Below, piece by piece: positions 16,663 to 26,539 of a stretch of DNA of 64,000 nt. The number at the start of each line of letters is the position of its first letter. Positions within the stretch are counted from its first letter, which is position 1. The notes under the pieces were generated by a model that had not been told where the DNA came from, searched no databases, and was given only the letters and a program-made list of their open reading frames with translations. The position numbers and the translations under genes are program-made. The DNA comes from SZUA-36 sp963774415 (GTDB lineage: Bacteria > Pseudomonadota > Gammaproteobacteria > Xanthomonadales > SZUA-36), in assembly GCA_963774415.1 (NCBI GenBank), contig CAVZEU010000002.1, forward strand, positions 62,001-126,000, given 5' to 3'.

Positions 16663-18954
16663 TCAATTGACTGCGGCGACCACCGTCAGCGCAGCGCCGG
16701 ACTCTACCGTGAAGTCGGGTCCAAGCGTCGTGGTCGGCGACTGGAAGCTCACCACGGCACCGGCCTTGACGACGACACCGTTGTTCGCTGTCAGCGAGTT
16801 GTCAGCCACGCAGGTGACGTTGCCTTCCAGGACCTGGTTCTGGAGCAGCACATCGAACCCCGAACAACCGCCGCCGCTGCCCTCCCAGATGATACTGGCC
16901 ATGACCACCGGCGGCACCATCGTGCGGTTCAGTCCGTCCAGCGCCGCCGGTGCGTTGAGCCACGCATCGAGCATGTTCACGCCTTCCTGGCCCAGGAACG
17001 CGTTCGCCCCCGTGTTCGCCAGGTACAGGAACTGGACATATTCCCAGCTGGTTCCCTGGTACAGCAGGTCGATCCGGGCATGATCGGCGTTGGCCGGCGG
17101 GTTCAACGGGAATTCGTCCCAGTAACGGTAAGTACTGCCGGCGCCACTGCCCCCGTACTGGTCCGCCGGCACGGGCAGCGCGTTGCGTCTTTCCGCCTTG
17201 TCGTAACTCATGCCGTAGGGTGGTATGCGGTTGTCCCTGGCGACGAAATTATTGAGTGCGAAGTGAAAGGTGTCGTGGGAGGCGCCCTTGCAGGCGTTTT
17301 TCTTCTCCGGCGCGCTGTCGTCGAGCAGAAAATCCCCGACGGTACATTTCACCTGGCCCGTGACGCGGTCGTAACTGAGCGCAAAATCGGAACCGTGCAG
17401 CGCCTCGATGGTCGCCGCCCAGTCCCTGGTGACGGCGTAGTGCGCCTCGTAGACCTTCGTGTTGGCGTCGTTCGGGTCGATGATCGAGTTGACTTCGACA
17501 TCCGGGCCGCCGGACGGGTTGGCCACGGTCGCACCGATCGGACCGTAGGCCCCGTCTTCCCGGATCAGGGTATCGGCAGCGTCGTACCATTTCGTATTGA
17601 TCCACATGCGGCGGCCTTCGGGATATCCGGACAGCAGTTTATGGCCCGTCAAGTTCACGACCCTGAGCGTATTGCCGTCCAGTTCGAGTGCGGCTGCCTG
17701 CTGCAAGTGGTCGAGTGCGCGTTGCTGGCCGTAATTGAGGGCGGTCAATTGCTCCGCGGTCAACCCGCCGCCGAGGCGCAGCGTTCCCGCGGCATCCTGG
17801 TAACGCACGATATCGGCGAACCACGTGTTGCCCCCGCTGAGGTCATGACGGGGCAAATCCTGACGGATTTCCGCATCGTGCTTGTCGCAACCGGCGCTCG
17901 TTACCGGCCGCATGTGACACGACTGGCAGCTGAAATAGCGCGGTGTGCCATCCGCATAATCCCCGGCGATGCCGCCGTGCTCCCCGGCCTCGTTTGCCGC
18001 GGCCAGTGCCGCTTGGTAGGTGACGTCCAGTGAGCCACCCTGGGTCCTGAGGTCATCGGGCAGGGTGTCGAAGTGCCCGACGCGGGTCGTCGGAAATGCG
18101 CTGGCCATGTATTCACTGAACGTGCGCTCGACCACGCCGTAGGCATACGGCGGGTTGTTGAACGCCGCCTTGTCCTCGATCGGGCCGCCGAGGTTGCCGC
18201 CGCTGGCAACGACCTCGGGCGCCGTGGCCTGGGCGCCGTTACCGGGCGCGAGGTCACCGACGACCGGGTTGGAGACGTCGTGGCAGGAGCCGCAGTAGTT
18301 GACGTCGCGGTGAAAATGCGACTGGATGTAGGTATGACGGGCGACGGTGGTGAGGTAGGGGCCCAGCTTGTCTCCGCCAGCCCATAGCGACAACATGCCG
18401 CTGCCGTAATAGCCTTCGGTCGATGACTGGCAGGTACCGGCCGGCTGCAGCAGGTCATCGGAGCAATTGGCCGTGAAGGGTGAAATCATGACGCCGGCCA
18501 GTTCCGAGTTGTCCGGGTTGGTCATCGAGTGACAGGCGTCGCAATCGACGCCGTTGTCATCGGTGCTGGCCAGGCCGGAGCCGTCCGTCGGGGTCGAGCG
18601 GCCGCCGTACCATCCGCCGGTGCTGTGGCAGCGCAGGCACAGGTCGCCGGCGCCGTCGAAGTCCTGCTCGGCGACCGCCAGCGTGGCCCAGAAAACGGGG
18701 TCGCGTCCGGCATTGCCCATGGCGCTGCCGCGCCAGCCGGTGACGGGTTCGTCCTGCGGTTCACCGGCGCTGCTGCTGGTGTTGTAGCCGGAATGGCAAT
18801 TACTGCACTTGTCGACGGATTCGAAAGTGCCGATGTCCCCGGGCTGTGTGCCCGGCATCTGCACTTCGGGAGGAACCACGGTCGCTGCGTAGACGAACCC
18901 GGTCAGCAGACAGGCTGCTGCGCAAAACCCCAGACAGGCGAGCCAATGACGCAT
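16663..18954 (-). CDS. secreted pentaheme c-type cytochrome with C-terminal beta-rich domain
   Basis: 763 aa from the ATG at 18952-18954 (GGAG upstream) with a signal peptide ending FVYA (residue 23). Five CxxCH motifs are visible: CSNCH (50-54), CLRCH, CDACH, CGSCH and CQSCH. All lie in the first half. The second half has none but contains segments such as LTGHKLLSGYPEGRR and NAHYAVTRD-like stretches reminiscent of multiheme cytochromes that handle extracellular or periplasmic substrates. The last 75 residues follow a glycine-rich linker (EGSGGGCSG) and form short beta repeats, possibly an anchoring or stacking domain. No maturation or partner genes adjoin it. Substrate unknown. Confidence 0.8.
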   Translation of the reverse strand: MRHWLACLGFCAAACLLTGFVYAATVVPPEVQMPGTQPGDIGTFESVDKCSNCHSGYNTSSSAGEPQDEPVTGWRGSAMGNAGRDPVFWATLAVAEQDFDGAGDLCLRCHSTGGWYGGRSTPTDGSGLASTDDNGVDCDACHSMTNPDNSELAGVMISPFTANCSDDLLQPAGTCQSSTEGYYGSGMLSLWAGGDKLGPYLTTVARHTYIQSHFHRDVNYCGSCHDVSNPVVGDLAPGNGAQATAPEVVASGGNLGGPIEDKAAFNNPPYAYGVVERTFSEYMASAFPTTRVGHFDTLPDDLRTQGGSLDVTYQAALAAANEAGEHGGIAGDYADGTPRYFSCQSCHMRPVTSAGCDKHDAEIRQDLPRHDLSGGNTWFADIVRYQDAAGTLRLGGGLTAEQLTALNYGQQRALDHLQQAAALELDGNTLRVVNLTGHKLLSGYPEGRRMWINTKWYDAADTLIREDGAYGPIGATVANPSGGPDVEVNSIIDPNDANTKVYEAHYAVTRDWAATIEALHGSDFALSYDRVTGQVKCTVGDFLLDDSAPEKKNACKGASHDTFHFALNNFVARDNRIPPYGMSYDKAERRNALPVPADQYGGSGAGSTYRYWDEFPLNPPANADHARIDLLYQGTSWEYVQFLYLANTGANAFLGQEGVNMLDAWLNAPAALDGLNRTMVPPVVMASIIWEGSGGGCSGFDVLLQNQVLEGNVTCVADNSLTANNGVVVKAGAVVSFQSPTTTLGPDFTVESGAALTVVAAVN

Positions 18955-19154
18955 CGTCGCTCCGGCTACCGAGCACTTGTGCCGGCTCGGGCCCGGCAGG
19001 CAGCGGTATCGACGAATATTCCGACTGGAGCGGAATCCGTCCCGCCGCAGGCTGATCATACCGCCCGCTGCCAGGCGAACCATTGATGCAGATCAAGCAC
19101 ATCTTAATTACTTCGTCTGACGCCCGCACACCGCCTTGCCTCAGCGCGGCGGCA

Positions 19155-21308
19155 TTACCCCGTTGCCGGGTAAAAGGCCCTGCCCTCGCGCGCCCTCTGC
19201 CGCAACCCGTCCGGCACGGCAAAGCGAGGCCCGTAGGCCGCCGCCAGGCGATCGCACTCGGCCACGAAGCGCTCCGTGCCGAGCGTGTCGATCAACGACA
19301 GCGTGCCGCCCGACCAGGCCGGGAAGCCCCAACCGAATATGGAACCGATATCCGCGTCCGCGGGTTCCGTCAACACACCCTCCTCGAAACAGCGGGCGGT
19401 TTCGAGCGCCTGGCGGTACAGCAGCCGCTTGATAACCTCCGCCGCCGCCGGCTGCTCTGCGCGCGGCGGGTAGATCTCCGCCAATCCCGGCCACAGGTGT
19501 TTTTTCGCATTCCCGGGGTAATCGTAAAAACCCGCGCCGTACCGCCTGCCCTTGCGGCCGAGGTCCTCGACGAACTTTTTCAGCACCGCGAAACCGGTGG
19601 CGAATTCGTAACCGTCACCCGCCTCGCGGGCCGCCTGCAGGCCAATCCTGTACCCCAGTTCGAGCGTCACCTCGTCCATCACCGCCAACGGACCCACCGG
19701 CATACCGGCCAGCTGAGCCGCATTTTCAACCAGCGCGGGCAGGACACCCTCGGCGAGCATCGTCATGCCTTCGTCCGTATAGGTCCCAAAAACGCGGCTG
19801 GTATAAAATCCGCGGCTGTCTTTGACCACGATCGGCGTCTTGCGCAGTTGCTGGATATAGTCCAGGCCGCGCGCGACGGACTCGCTGGAACTTTTCTCCC
19901 CGGTGATTAATTCGACCAGCGGCATCTTTTCCACCGGCGAGAAGAAATGCAGCCCGATAAAGCTTTCCGGGCGCCGTGAGGCTTCGGCGAGGCGCGTGAT
20001 CGGCAAGGTCGAGGTGTTGCTCGCGAAGATCGCATGCCTGGGGATGACGGCCTCGGCTTTGGCGGTCACCTCCGCCTTGATCTCGCGGTCTTCGAATACG
20101 GCCTCGATGACCAAATCGGCCCCGGCCAAATCCAGGTAATCCGTAGTCGGCGTGATCAGGTCGAGGATGGCCTGGGATCGCTGCCGGTCCAGCTGGCCAC
20201 GTTTGACCGCCTCTTCGAGCACGGTCGCCGCGTGCGCCTTGCCCTGTTCGGCGCGCTCGGGCGTCATGTCCAGCAGCACGACTTTCATCCCCGCACGCGC
20301 GGAAACGCTGGCGATACCGGCTCCCATCATGCCCGCACCGAGTACACCCAGTTTTCCGACCCTGGACTTTTCGACCCCGGCCGGACGCCGTCGCAGTTTA
20401 TCCGCGGCGCCCTTGTTGACGAACAGGCTGCGCATGAGGTTGCGCGCCGTCACACCGGACAACAACTGCCCGAAGTATTGCGACTCGATGTCCAGCCCGG
20501 TATCGAACGGCGTGATGCAGCCCTCGTATACGGCGGAAAGCGCGACGATCGGCGCAGGGAAGTTGTGCCGGGTCTTGCCGGCAAGCAGCGCGGTTCCCAG
20601 CATGAACGCCTGCGTGGTTTTCGGGTTCGAGGCGCCGGCGCCGCCGGGCACGCTGAACCCGTTGGCGTCCCATGGCGCAACGGCACACGGGGACGCCAGC
20701 AACCACTCGCGGGCGCGATCCAAAACAGCATCCGCCGGCGCCAGTTCGTGCACCACGCCCAGCGCCAGGGCCTCGTCGGGCGCCAGTTTGCGACCCTGCA
20801 AAATCACCGGCAGCGCTTTCTCGATGCCGGCCAGCCGCGGCAGGCGCTGGGTGCCGCCCGCGCCCGGGATCAAGCCGATACCGACCTCCGGCAGGCCCAG
20901 CCGGGCGCCGGCATCATCCGCCAGCACGCGGTAATGGCAGGCGAGGCAGAGTTCCAGGCCGCCGCCCAATGCGAGACCGTTGATGGCCGCCGCGAACGGC
21001 TTGCCACAGGTCTCCATGCGGCGCAACAGGCGCGTCAGCGACTGGCTCCAGGCATACCCCTGCTGCGCGGTCATGCCGCGGTCATAGGCGCCGACGAGTT
21101 CCATGATGTCGGCTCCGGCGACGAAGGTGGCCTTGGCCGAGGCGATGATCGCGCCTGTGACCTCATCGTCCGCCGTCACCTGGTCGATGCACGCGGACAG
21201 GTCGGCGAGGACCTGCTGGTTCAGGATGTTCATTTTCGATCCCGGCAGATCGATCAGCAGCGTGGCGATACCAGCGTCATCGAGCGTGTATTGGATGGTG
21301 TTGTGCAT
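19155..21308 (-). CDS. FadJ/FadB-type multifunctional enoyl-CoA hydratase / 3-hydroxyacyl-CoA dehydrogenase
   Basis: Catalyses hydration and NAD-dependent oxidation in fatty acid or branched-chain acyl-CoA beta-oxidation. 717 aa from the ATG at 21306-21308 (AAAGG upstream). The N-terminal crotonase domain has AINGLALGGGLELCLACHYR and GLPEVGIGLIPGAGGTQRLP (catalytic Glu). The dehydrogenase domain begins GVLGAGMMGAGIA and has HFFSPVEKMPLVELI. Two C-terminal 3HCDH domains follow. It is downstream of the thiolase gene with a 39-bp gap, so probably one operon. Confidence 0.93.
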   Translation of the reverse strand: MHNTIQYTLDDAGIATLLIDLPGSKMNILNQQVLADLSACIDQVTADDEVTGAIIASAKATFVAGADIMELVGAYDRGMTAQQGYAWSQSLTRLLRRMETCGKPFAAAINGLALGGGLELCLACHYRVLADDAGARLGLPEVGIGLIPGAGGTQRLPRLAGIEKALPVILQGRKLAPDEALALGVVHELAPADAVLDRAREWLLASPCAVAPWDANGFSVPGGAGASNPKTTQAFMLGTALLAGKTRHNFPAPIVALSAVYEGCITPFDTGLDIESQYFGQLLSGVTARNLMRSLFVNKGAADKLRRRPAGVEKSRVGKLGVLGAGMMGAGIASVSARAGMKVVLLDMTPERAEQGKAHAATVLEEAVKRGQLDRQRSQAILDLITPTTDYLDLAGADLVIEAVFEDREIKAEVTAKAEAVIPRHAIFASNTSTLPITRLAEASRRPESFIGLHFFSPVEKMPLVELITGEKSSSESVARGLDYIQQLRKTPIVVKDSRGFYTSRVFGTYTDEGMTMLAEGVLPALVENAAQLAGMPVGPLAVMDEVTLELGYRIGLQAAREAGDGYEFATGFAVLKKFVEDLGRKGRRYGAGFYDYPGNAKKHLWPGLAEIYPPRAEQPAAAEVIKRLLYRQALETARCFEEGVLTEPADADIGSIFGWGFPAWSGGTLSLIDTLGTERFVAECDRLAAAYGPRFAVPDGLRQRAREGRAFYPATG

Positions 21309-21347
21309 AAGCCTTTCCAAAAGTTGTGCGGCTGACGGGTCTCGCGC

Positions 21348-22556
21348 TCAGACGCGTTCGATCACGGTCGCGGTCCCCATGCCCCCGCCCACGCACAGCG
21401 TCACCAGGGCCGTACCGAGACCGCGCCGTTCCAGTTCGTCGAGCACGGTACCGAGAATCATGGCGCCGGTTGCGCCCAACGGGTGACCCATGGCGATCGC
21501 GCCGCCGTTCACGTTGATCGCCTCGTGCCCGATATCCAGCGTTTGCATGAAGAGCAGCACCACGGCGGCGAAAGCCTCGTTCAACTCGAACAGGTCGATA
21601 TCCGCCGTGCTCATGCCGGCCCGCCCGAGCACTTTGCGGGTTGCCGGCGCCGGGCCGCTGAGCATGATACTGGGTTCGCTGCCGATGGATGAGAAGGCGC
21701 GTATCCGCGCCCTCGGCTGCAGCCCCAGGCGCCGGCCGGCTTCGGCGCTGCCGAGCAGGACGGCGGCCGCACCGTCGACGATGCCGCTGGAATTGCCGGC
21801 CGTGTGGACGTGCCGGACGAATTCGACTTCCGGGTACCGCTGCAAAATCACGTCGTCGAAGCCGCCCTTTTCGCCGGCAAGCGCGAAGGCCGGCTCGAGA
21901 CTGCCCAGGCCCTCCAGGGTCGCATCCGGGCGCATGTGCTCATCGCGGTCCAACAGCACGCGGCCCAGGTGATCCCGGATCGGCACGACCGACGCCCCGA
22001 ACCACCCCTGCTGCCACGCTTTGGCGGCCCGGTGCTGACTGGCCAGCGCATAGGTGTCCAGGTCCCGGCGGGAAAATCCGTACTTGCTGGCAATCAGGTC
22101 GGCGCTGACGCCCTGGGGGGTGAAATACGTCTTATAGGCGACCTGCGGGTCGGTCGCCCAGGCGCCGCCATCAGCCATCATGGGTACGCGCGACATGCAT
22201 TCGACACCGCCGCCGATCACAGCCTCCGACTGACCCGACATGATTTGCGCGGCCGCCGCGTTCACCGCCTCCAGGCCGGATGCACAGAACCGGTTGAGCT
22301 GCTTACCCGGTACGCTCTCGGCGTAATCCGCGTTCAAAACGGCGATACGGGCAATATCCGCCCCTTGCTCGCCGATCGGCGTGACGCAGCCGAGCACGAC
22401 GTCATCGACCAGCGCGGTATCGAGCGCGCTGCGTTCGCGCAGCGCCGCCAACACCTGGCTGGTCAATTCGATCGGCGTTACCGGGTGCAGCGCGCCAGCG
22501 GATTTGCCGCGGCCGCGCGGCGACCGCACGTGGTCGTAAATATAGGCTTCGGTCAT
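21348..22556 (-). CDS. acetyl-CoA C-acyltransferase (thiolase)
   Basis: 402 aa. Performs the thiolytic step of beta-oxidation, or acetoacetyl-CoA cleavage. Thiolase motifs are all present: the nucleophile in LNRFCASGLEAVN, NEAFAAVVL, GGAIAMGHPLGATGA (His) and CVGGGMGTA (second Cys). It starts MTEAYIYDHVRSPRGRGK, the N-terminus common in FadA/FadI-like enzymes. It precedes the FadJ-like gene in the same direction. The small gap and shared orientation indicate a thiolase/hydratase-dehydrogenase pair. Confidence 0.93.
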   Translation of the reverse strand: MTEAYIYDHVRSPRGRGKSAGALHPVTPIELTSQVLAALRERSALDTALVDDVVLGCVTPIGEQGADIARIAVLNADYAESVPGKQLNRFCASGLEAVNAAAAQIMSGQSEAVIGGGVECMSRVPMMADGGAWATDPQVAYKTYFTPQGVSADLIASKYGFSRRDLDTYALASQHRAAKAWQQGWFGASVVPIRDHLGRVLLDRDEHMRPDATLEGLGSLEPAFALAGEKGGFDDVILQRYPEVEFVRHVHTAGNSSGIVDGAAAVLLGSAEAGRRLGLQPRARIRAFSSIGSEPSIMLSGPAPATRKVLGRAGMSTADIDLFELNEAFAAVVLLFMQTLDIGHEAINVNGGAIAMGHPLGATGAMILGTVLDELERRGLGTALVTLCVGGGMGTATVIERV

Positions 22557-22581
22557 TTTTGATTCCTTGCCATGATCGCGC

Positions 22582-23049
22582 TCATATCGGCAGCGCAGTG
22601 GTGTGCTTGACCTCCGTCAGCGCGATGCTCGAGGTCACTTCCTGGACATCCGGCAACTGCGAGAGGCGCTCGAAAAAGAACCGCTCGTAGGCTTCCAGGT
22701 CGGGCACGACGATGCGCAGCAGAAAATCGACGTGCCCCAGCAGCAGGTGACACTCCAACACCTCCGGGAACTGCCTGATGGTATCACCAAACTCAGCCAC
22801 CTTGCTGCGGCCGTGCGCGGTCAGCTTGACGTGCGCGAACACCATCGTGTCGAAGCCCAGCTTTCTGCGGTCGATGACCAGGCCCTGCTCCCTGATCAGG
22901 CCGCTCTGCTTGAGCCGCTGGATGCGTCTCCAGCACGGGGATTGCGACAGGCCGACCTGCTCGCCGATGGCGGTCGCCGACAAACTGGCATCGGCCTGCA
23001 ACAGGCGCAAGATTTTTCGGTCGATGTTGTCAATTTCAACTTTTTGCAT
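22582..23049 (-). CDS. Lrp/AsnC family transcriptional regulator
   Basis: 155 aa. An N-terminal helix-turn-helix (IDRKILRLLQADASLSATAI, then GLSQSPCWRRIQRL) is followed by the effector-binding RAM domain (DFLLRIVVPDLEAYERFF, TSSIALTEVKHTTALPI). The C-terminus resembles BkdR/Lrp regulators that respond to branched-chain amino acids. It is divergently transcribed from leucine dehydrogenase and the bkd genes, so control of that cluster is the likely role. Confidence 0.92.
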   Translation of the reverse strand: MQKVEIDNIDRKILRLLQADASLSATAIGEQVGLSQSPCWRRIQRLKQSGLIREQGLVIDRRKLGFDTMVFAHVKLTAHGRSKVAEFGDTIRQFPEVLECHLLLGHVDFLLRIVVPDLEAYERFFFERLSQLPDVQEVTSSIALTEVKHTTALPI

Positions 23050-23198
23050 TTTTAAGTCCTATTTATAAAGTTTCTTAAATAGTATATGCATAAATTTTGG
23101 GAATTACAGGTTTTTTGCAAAGCAATTTCCAAGACTTGGCGCTATATTGGTGCGATAAAAATATGCGGCCCCGGCAAGGGCCCATGAGGGCTTGCCTT
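23050..23198. promoter_or_regulatory. AT-rich divergent control region of lrp-like gene and leucine dehydrogenase
   Basis: About 150 bp between divergent genes, markedly AT-rich at 23050-23100 (runs of TTAAATAGTATATGCATAAA). This is typical of Lrp-type binding regions. No exact promoter is assigned. GAGG at about 23188-23191 supports the start at 23199. Confidence 0.5.
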
Positions 23199-24257
23199 AT
23201 GTTTTTTGAAAACACCTCCAACCTCGGGCACGAATCCAGCCACTGCTTCCAGGATACCGCGACCGGTCTCAAGGCCATCATCGCCATACATTCCACGGCC
23301 CTTGGCCCGGCGGCAGGCGGTTGCCGCATGTGGCATTACGCCAGCGAGGCCGACGCTGTCAGGGACGCCCTGCGCCTATCGCGCGGGATGACCTACAAGA
23401 ACGCCATGGCCGGTCTGCCCCTGGGCGGCGGCAAGGCCGTAATCATGGCAGCCGGCAAGCGCGCGCCGAACGCGGAACTGTTCCGTGCCTTCGGCCGCTG
23501 CGTGGAATCACTCGGCGGGCGTTACATCACCGCCGAGGACGTGGGCGTCACGGTCGACGACATGCGCGCGGTCCAAGAGGTTACGGCCTACGTCGCCGGG
23601 CTTCCCGGACCCGGCAATTCCGCCGGCGGCGATCCCTCGCCCTGGACCGCGGACGGCGTTTTTCTGGGAATACTGGCGGCGGTCGAACACCGGTTGGGGG
23701 CGGCGTCGCTCGAAGGTCTCAGGATCGCGGTGCAGGGGGTCGGAAAGGTCGGTTATGACCTGTGCCGCCAATTGCACGCCGCCGGCGCCCGGCTGGTCGT
23801 CAGCGACGTCGACGCCGACAACGTGGCACGGGCGGAGCAGGCGTTCGGCGCCCAATCCGTCGCTCCCGAAGAGATCCTCTACCAGGATGTCGACGTGCTC
23901 GCCCCCTGCGCCATGGGAGCGATCCTCGATGCGCACAGCATTCCCCGGATCAAGGCGGCGGTCATCGCCGGCTGCGCCAACAACCAGCTCGCAAGCGGCG
24001 ACGACGGCGCGCGCCTATCGCAGCGGAACATTCTGTACGCACCGGACTACGTCATCAATGGCGGCGGTATAATCAGCGTTGCACTAGAATATATGCGTGA
24101 CAAAACGATCGACGACACCCGGGAGCGGATCGCGCAGATTCCGGCCCGTCTGACTGAAATTTTCACGACCGCCGCCGCTCAGGACAAGCCGACCAACGTC
24201 GTCGCCGATTCGTTGGCAGAGCAGCTAGTTGCCGCCGGCGAAAGAAACCAACATTGA
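23199..24257 (+). CDS. leucine dehydrogenase (Glu/Leu/Phe/Val dehydrogenase family)
   Basis: NAD-dependent oxidative deamination of leucine, valine and isoleucine to branched 2-oxo acids. About 352 aa from MFFENTSNLGHE. Key features are TALGPAAGGCRMW, AGLPLGGGKAVIM with the catalytic lysine, AEDVGVTVDDM and the Rossmann segment VQGVGKVGYDLC. The C-terminal half has NGGGIISVALEYM. ATGs at 23097 and 23184 are alternative starts. The product is the substrate of the BCKDH complex encoded immediately downstream, and spacing suggests one operon (24 bp to bkdA1). Confidence 0.92.
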   Translation: MFFENTSNLGHESSHCFQDTATGLKAIIAIHSTALGPAAGGCRMWHYASEADAVRDALRLSRGMTYKNAMAGLPLGGGKAVIMAAGKRAPNAELFRAFGRCVESLGGRYITAEDVGVTVDDMRAVQEVTAYVAGLPGPGNSAGGDPSPWTADGVFLGILAAVEHRLGAASLEGLRIAVQGVGKVGYDLCRQLHAAGARLVVSDVDADNVARAEQAFGAQSVAPEEILYQDVDVLAPCAMGAILDAHSIPRIKAAVIAGCANNQLASGDDGARLSQRNILYAPDYVINGGGIISVALEYMRDKTIDDTRERIAQIPARLTEIFTTAAAQDKPTNVVADSLAEQLVAAGERNQH

Positions 24258-24281
24258 TCTTTCCACGAGGGATCGACTGCA

Positions 24282-25526
24282 ATGGCACCAAAATCTCACC
24301 TTCACATTCCACACCCGCCGGCACGCCCGGGCGACCAGCCCGATTTCAGCTACCTGGCGTTATCCAAGGCCGGCGCGGTCAAGCGCCCTGCCGTCGACAG
24401 CCCGGTCAAAAAAATGGACAACCTGGCGCTGGAAATGGTGCGGGTACTGGATGACGACGGTCAGGCCAGAGGTGAATGGGCGCCTGACCTGGCCCCCGAA
24501 GTCTTACTCGAAGCCCTGCGGCTGATGTTGCTGACGCGGGAATTCGACGCGCGCATGCTGCGCATGCAGCGGCAGGGCAAAATTTCGTTTTACATGCAGT
24601 CGCTGGGCGAGGAAGCCATTTCCATTGGCCAGGGCATGGCGCTGCTGCCCGACGACATGATGTTTCCGTCCTACCGCAACCAGGGCCTGTTCATCCTGCG
24701 CGGCACCAGCCTCGTCGACATGATGTGCCAGTGCCTGTCGAATACGCGGGACATGTGCAAGGGCCGGCAGATGCCGATCATGTATCACAACCGCAAGGGT
24801 AACGTCTTTTCGATCTCCGGCAACCTGGCGACCCAGTTCCCGCAGGCGGTCGGCTGGGCCATGGCTTCGCTGATCAAGGGCGAGGACCATATTGCCGCAT
24901 CGTGGGTCGGCGACGGCAGCACCGCCGAGGCGGACTTTCACTATGCACTGACCTTTGCCGCGGTCTACCAGGCGCCCGTCATCCTGAACGTCGTCAACAA
25001 CCAGTGGGCCATTTCGACCTTCCAGGGTTTTGCCGGCGGGGAAAGACGGCCCTTCGCGGCGCGCGGCCTGGGGCTTGGCATACCGGGCGTGCGCGTCGAC
25101 GGAAATGACCTGCTGGCGGTCTACGCCGTCACCCGCTGGGCGGCCGAGCGCGCCCGCAAGGGCGGCGGGCCGACCCTGGTCGAACTGGTGACCTATCGCG
25201 GCGGCGCCCACTCCACCAGCGATGACCCGACACGGTACCGGCCCAAGGACGAATGGGCGGCCTTTCCGCTGGGAGACCCGCTGGAACGGCTCAAACAGCA
25301 CCTGGTCAAAGCCGGACACTGGTCCGACGAAAAGCACGCCGCTTTGCAGGAGGAGTTGCGGCAATACGTCAACGACGCCTGGAAGGAGGCCATCACCTAC
25401 GGCACGATGGACGCGGGACCGCAGCTCGATGTCCGTGAAATGTTCGATGACGTCTACGCGGAAATTCCTGAACGGATTGCCCGGCAGCGCGAGCAACTGC
25501 TCGCGCTCAAGGGGGAAACGCCATGA
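24282..25526 (+). CDS. bkdA1: branched-chain 2-oxo acid dehydrogenase E1 alpha subunit
   Basis: Thiamine diphosphate-dependent decarboxylase subunit, 414 aa. The long N-terminal extension (about 60 residues) is typical of Pseudomonas-type BkdA1. The ThDP motif is VGDGSTAEADFHYALT...VVNNQWAI. Other family segments are ISFYMQSLGEEAISIGQGMA and YRGGAHSTSDDPTRYR, the phosphorylation-loop-like region. It overlaps the next gene by 4 bp (ATGA), indicating translational coupling with E1 beta. Confidence 0.95.
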   Translation: MAPKSHLHIPHPPARPGDQPDFSYLALSKAGAVKRPAVDSPVKKMDNLALEMVRVLDDDGQARGEWAPDLAPEVLLEALRLMLLTREFDARMLRMQRQGKISFYMQSLGEEAISIGQGMALLPDDMMFPSYRNQGLFILRGTSLVDMMCQCLSNTRDMCKGRQMPIMYHNRKGNVFSISGNLATQFPQAVGWAMASLIKGEDHIAASWVGDGSTAEADFHYALTFAAVYQAPVILNVVNNQWAISTFQGFAGGERRPFAARGLGLGIPGVRVDGNDLLAVYAVTRWAAERARKGGGPTLVELVTYRGGAHSTSDDPTRYRPKDEWAAFPLGDPLERLKQHLVKAGHWSDEKHAALQEELRQYVNDAWKEAITYGTMDAGPQLDVREMFDDVYAEIPERIARQREQLLALKGETP

Positions 25527-26539
25527 GCCAGATGAATATGATCCGCGCGATCAATTCGGCGCTGGACATCATGTTGGAAAAGGACCCGACGACGATCATC
25601 ATGGGGGAGGACGTCGGTTATTTCGGCGGCGTGTTCCGCTGCACCGACGGGCTGCAAAAGAAATATGGAGAGCACAGGGTCATCGACGCTCCCATTGCCG
25701 AGGGCGGCATCATCGGCTCCGCGATCGGTATCGGTGTCAACGGCTTACGGCCGGTGGTCGAAATACAGTTTGCGGATTACATCTACCCCGGTCTCGACCA
25801 GGTCATCTCCGAACTGGCGAGATTGCGCTACCGCAGCGGTGGTGAGTTTTTCTCGCCGGTGACGATCCGTACGCCCTGCGGCGGCGGTATCCACGGCGGT
25901 CAGACCCATTCACAAAGCCCGGAGGCCCTGTTTACTCACTTGTCCGGCATCAACACGGTCATGCCATCGAGCCCGTATGATGCCAAGGGCCTGCTGATCA
26001 GCGCCATAGAATCCGATGATCCGGTGGTATTCTTCGAGCCGAAACGCATTTACAACGGTCCCTTCGACGGCGACCCCAACAAACCGGCGATGACCTGGTC
26101 GAGCCACCCGGGCGGTGACGTACCCGACGACTACTATGCAATCCCGCTGGGCGAGGCCGCGCTGGTCGAAACCGGCGACGAGTTGACCATCGTCACTTAC
26201 GGTACGATGGTGCACGTGTGCCAGGCCGCGGCAAAACAGGCCGGCGTCAGTGCGGATATCATCGACGTGCGCACGCTGGTGCCGCTTGACGTGAAGGCGC
26301 TCAAGAAATCGGTTGACAAGACCGGCCGTTGCCTGATCGCACACGAGGCCTCGAAGTTCAGCGGTTACGGCGCGGAACTCTCGGCCACGGTGCAGGAAGA
26401 ATGCTTCTGGTACTTGGAAGCGCCCATCGAGCGGGTGACGGGCTGGGAAACACCCTACCCGCATGCCTTCGAATGGGACTACTTCCCTGGCCAGGCACGC
26501 GTCATGGCCGGCATTCGTAACGTCATGGAGGCAGCATGA
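25523..26539 (+). CDS. bkdA2: branched-chain 2-oxo acid dehydrogenase E1 beta subunit
   Basis: 338 aa, partner of E1 alpha in the alpha2beta2 decarboxylase. It starts MSQMNMIRAINSAL. Typical transketolase-like segments are IIMGEDVGYFGGVFRCTDGL, APIAEGGIIGSAIGIG, VEIQFADYIYPGLDQ and the C-terminal IDVRTLVPLDVKAL. It overlaps both neighbours by 4 bp within the bkd operon. Confidence 0.95.
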   Translation: MSQMNMIRAINSALDIMLEKDPTTIIMGEDVGYFGGVFRCTDGLQKKYGEHRVIDAPIAEGGIIGSAIGIGVNGLRPVVEIQFADYIYPGLDQVISELARLRYRSGGEFFSPVTIRTPCGGGIHGGQTHSQSPEALFTHLSGINTVMPSSPYDAKGLLISAIESDDPVVFFEPKRIYNGPFDGDPNKPAMTWSSHPGGDVPDDYYAIPLGEAALVETGDELTIVTYGTMVHVCQAAAKQAGVSADIIDVRTLVPLDVKALKKSVDKTGRCLIAHEASKFSGYGAELSATVQEECFWYLEAPIERVTGWETPYPHAFEWDYFPGQARVMAGIRNVMEAA

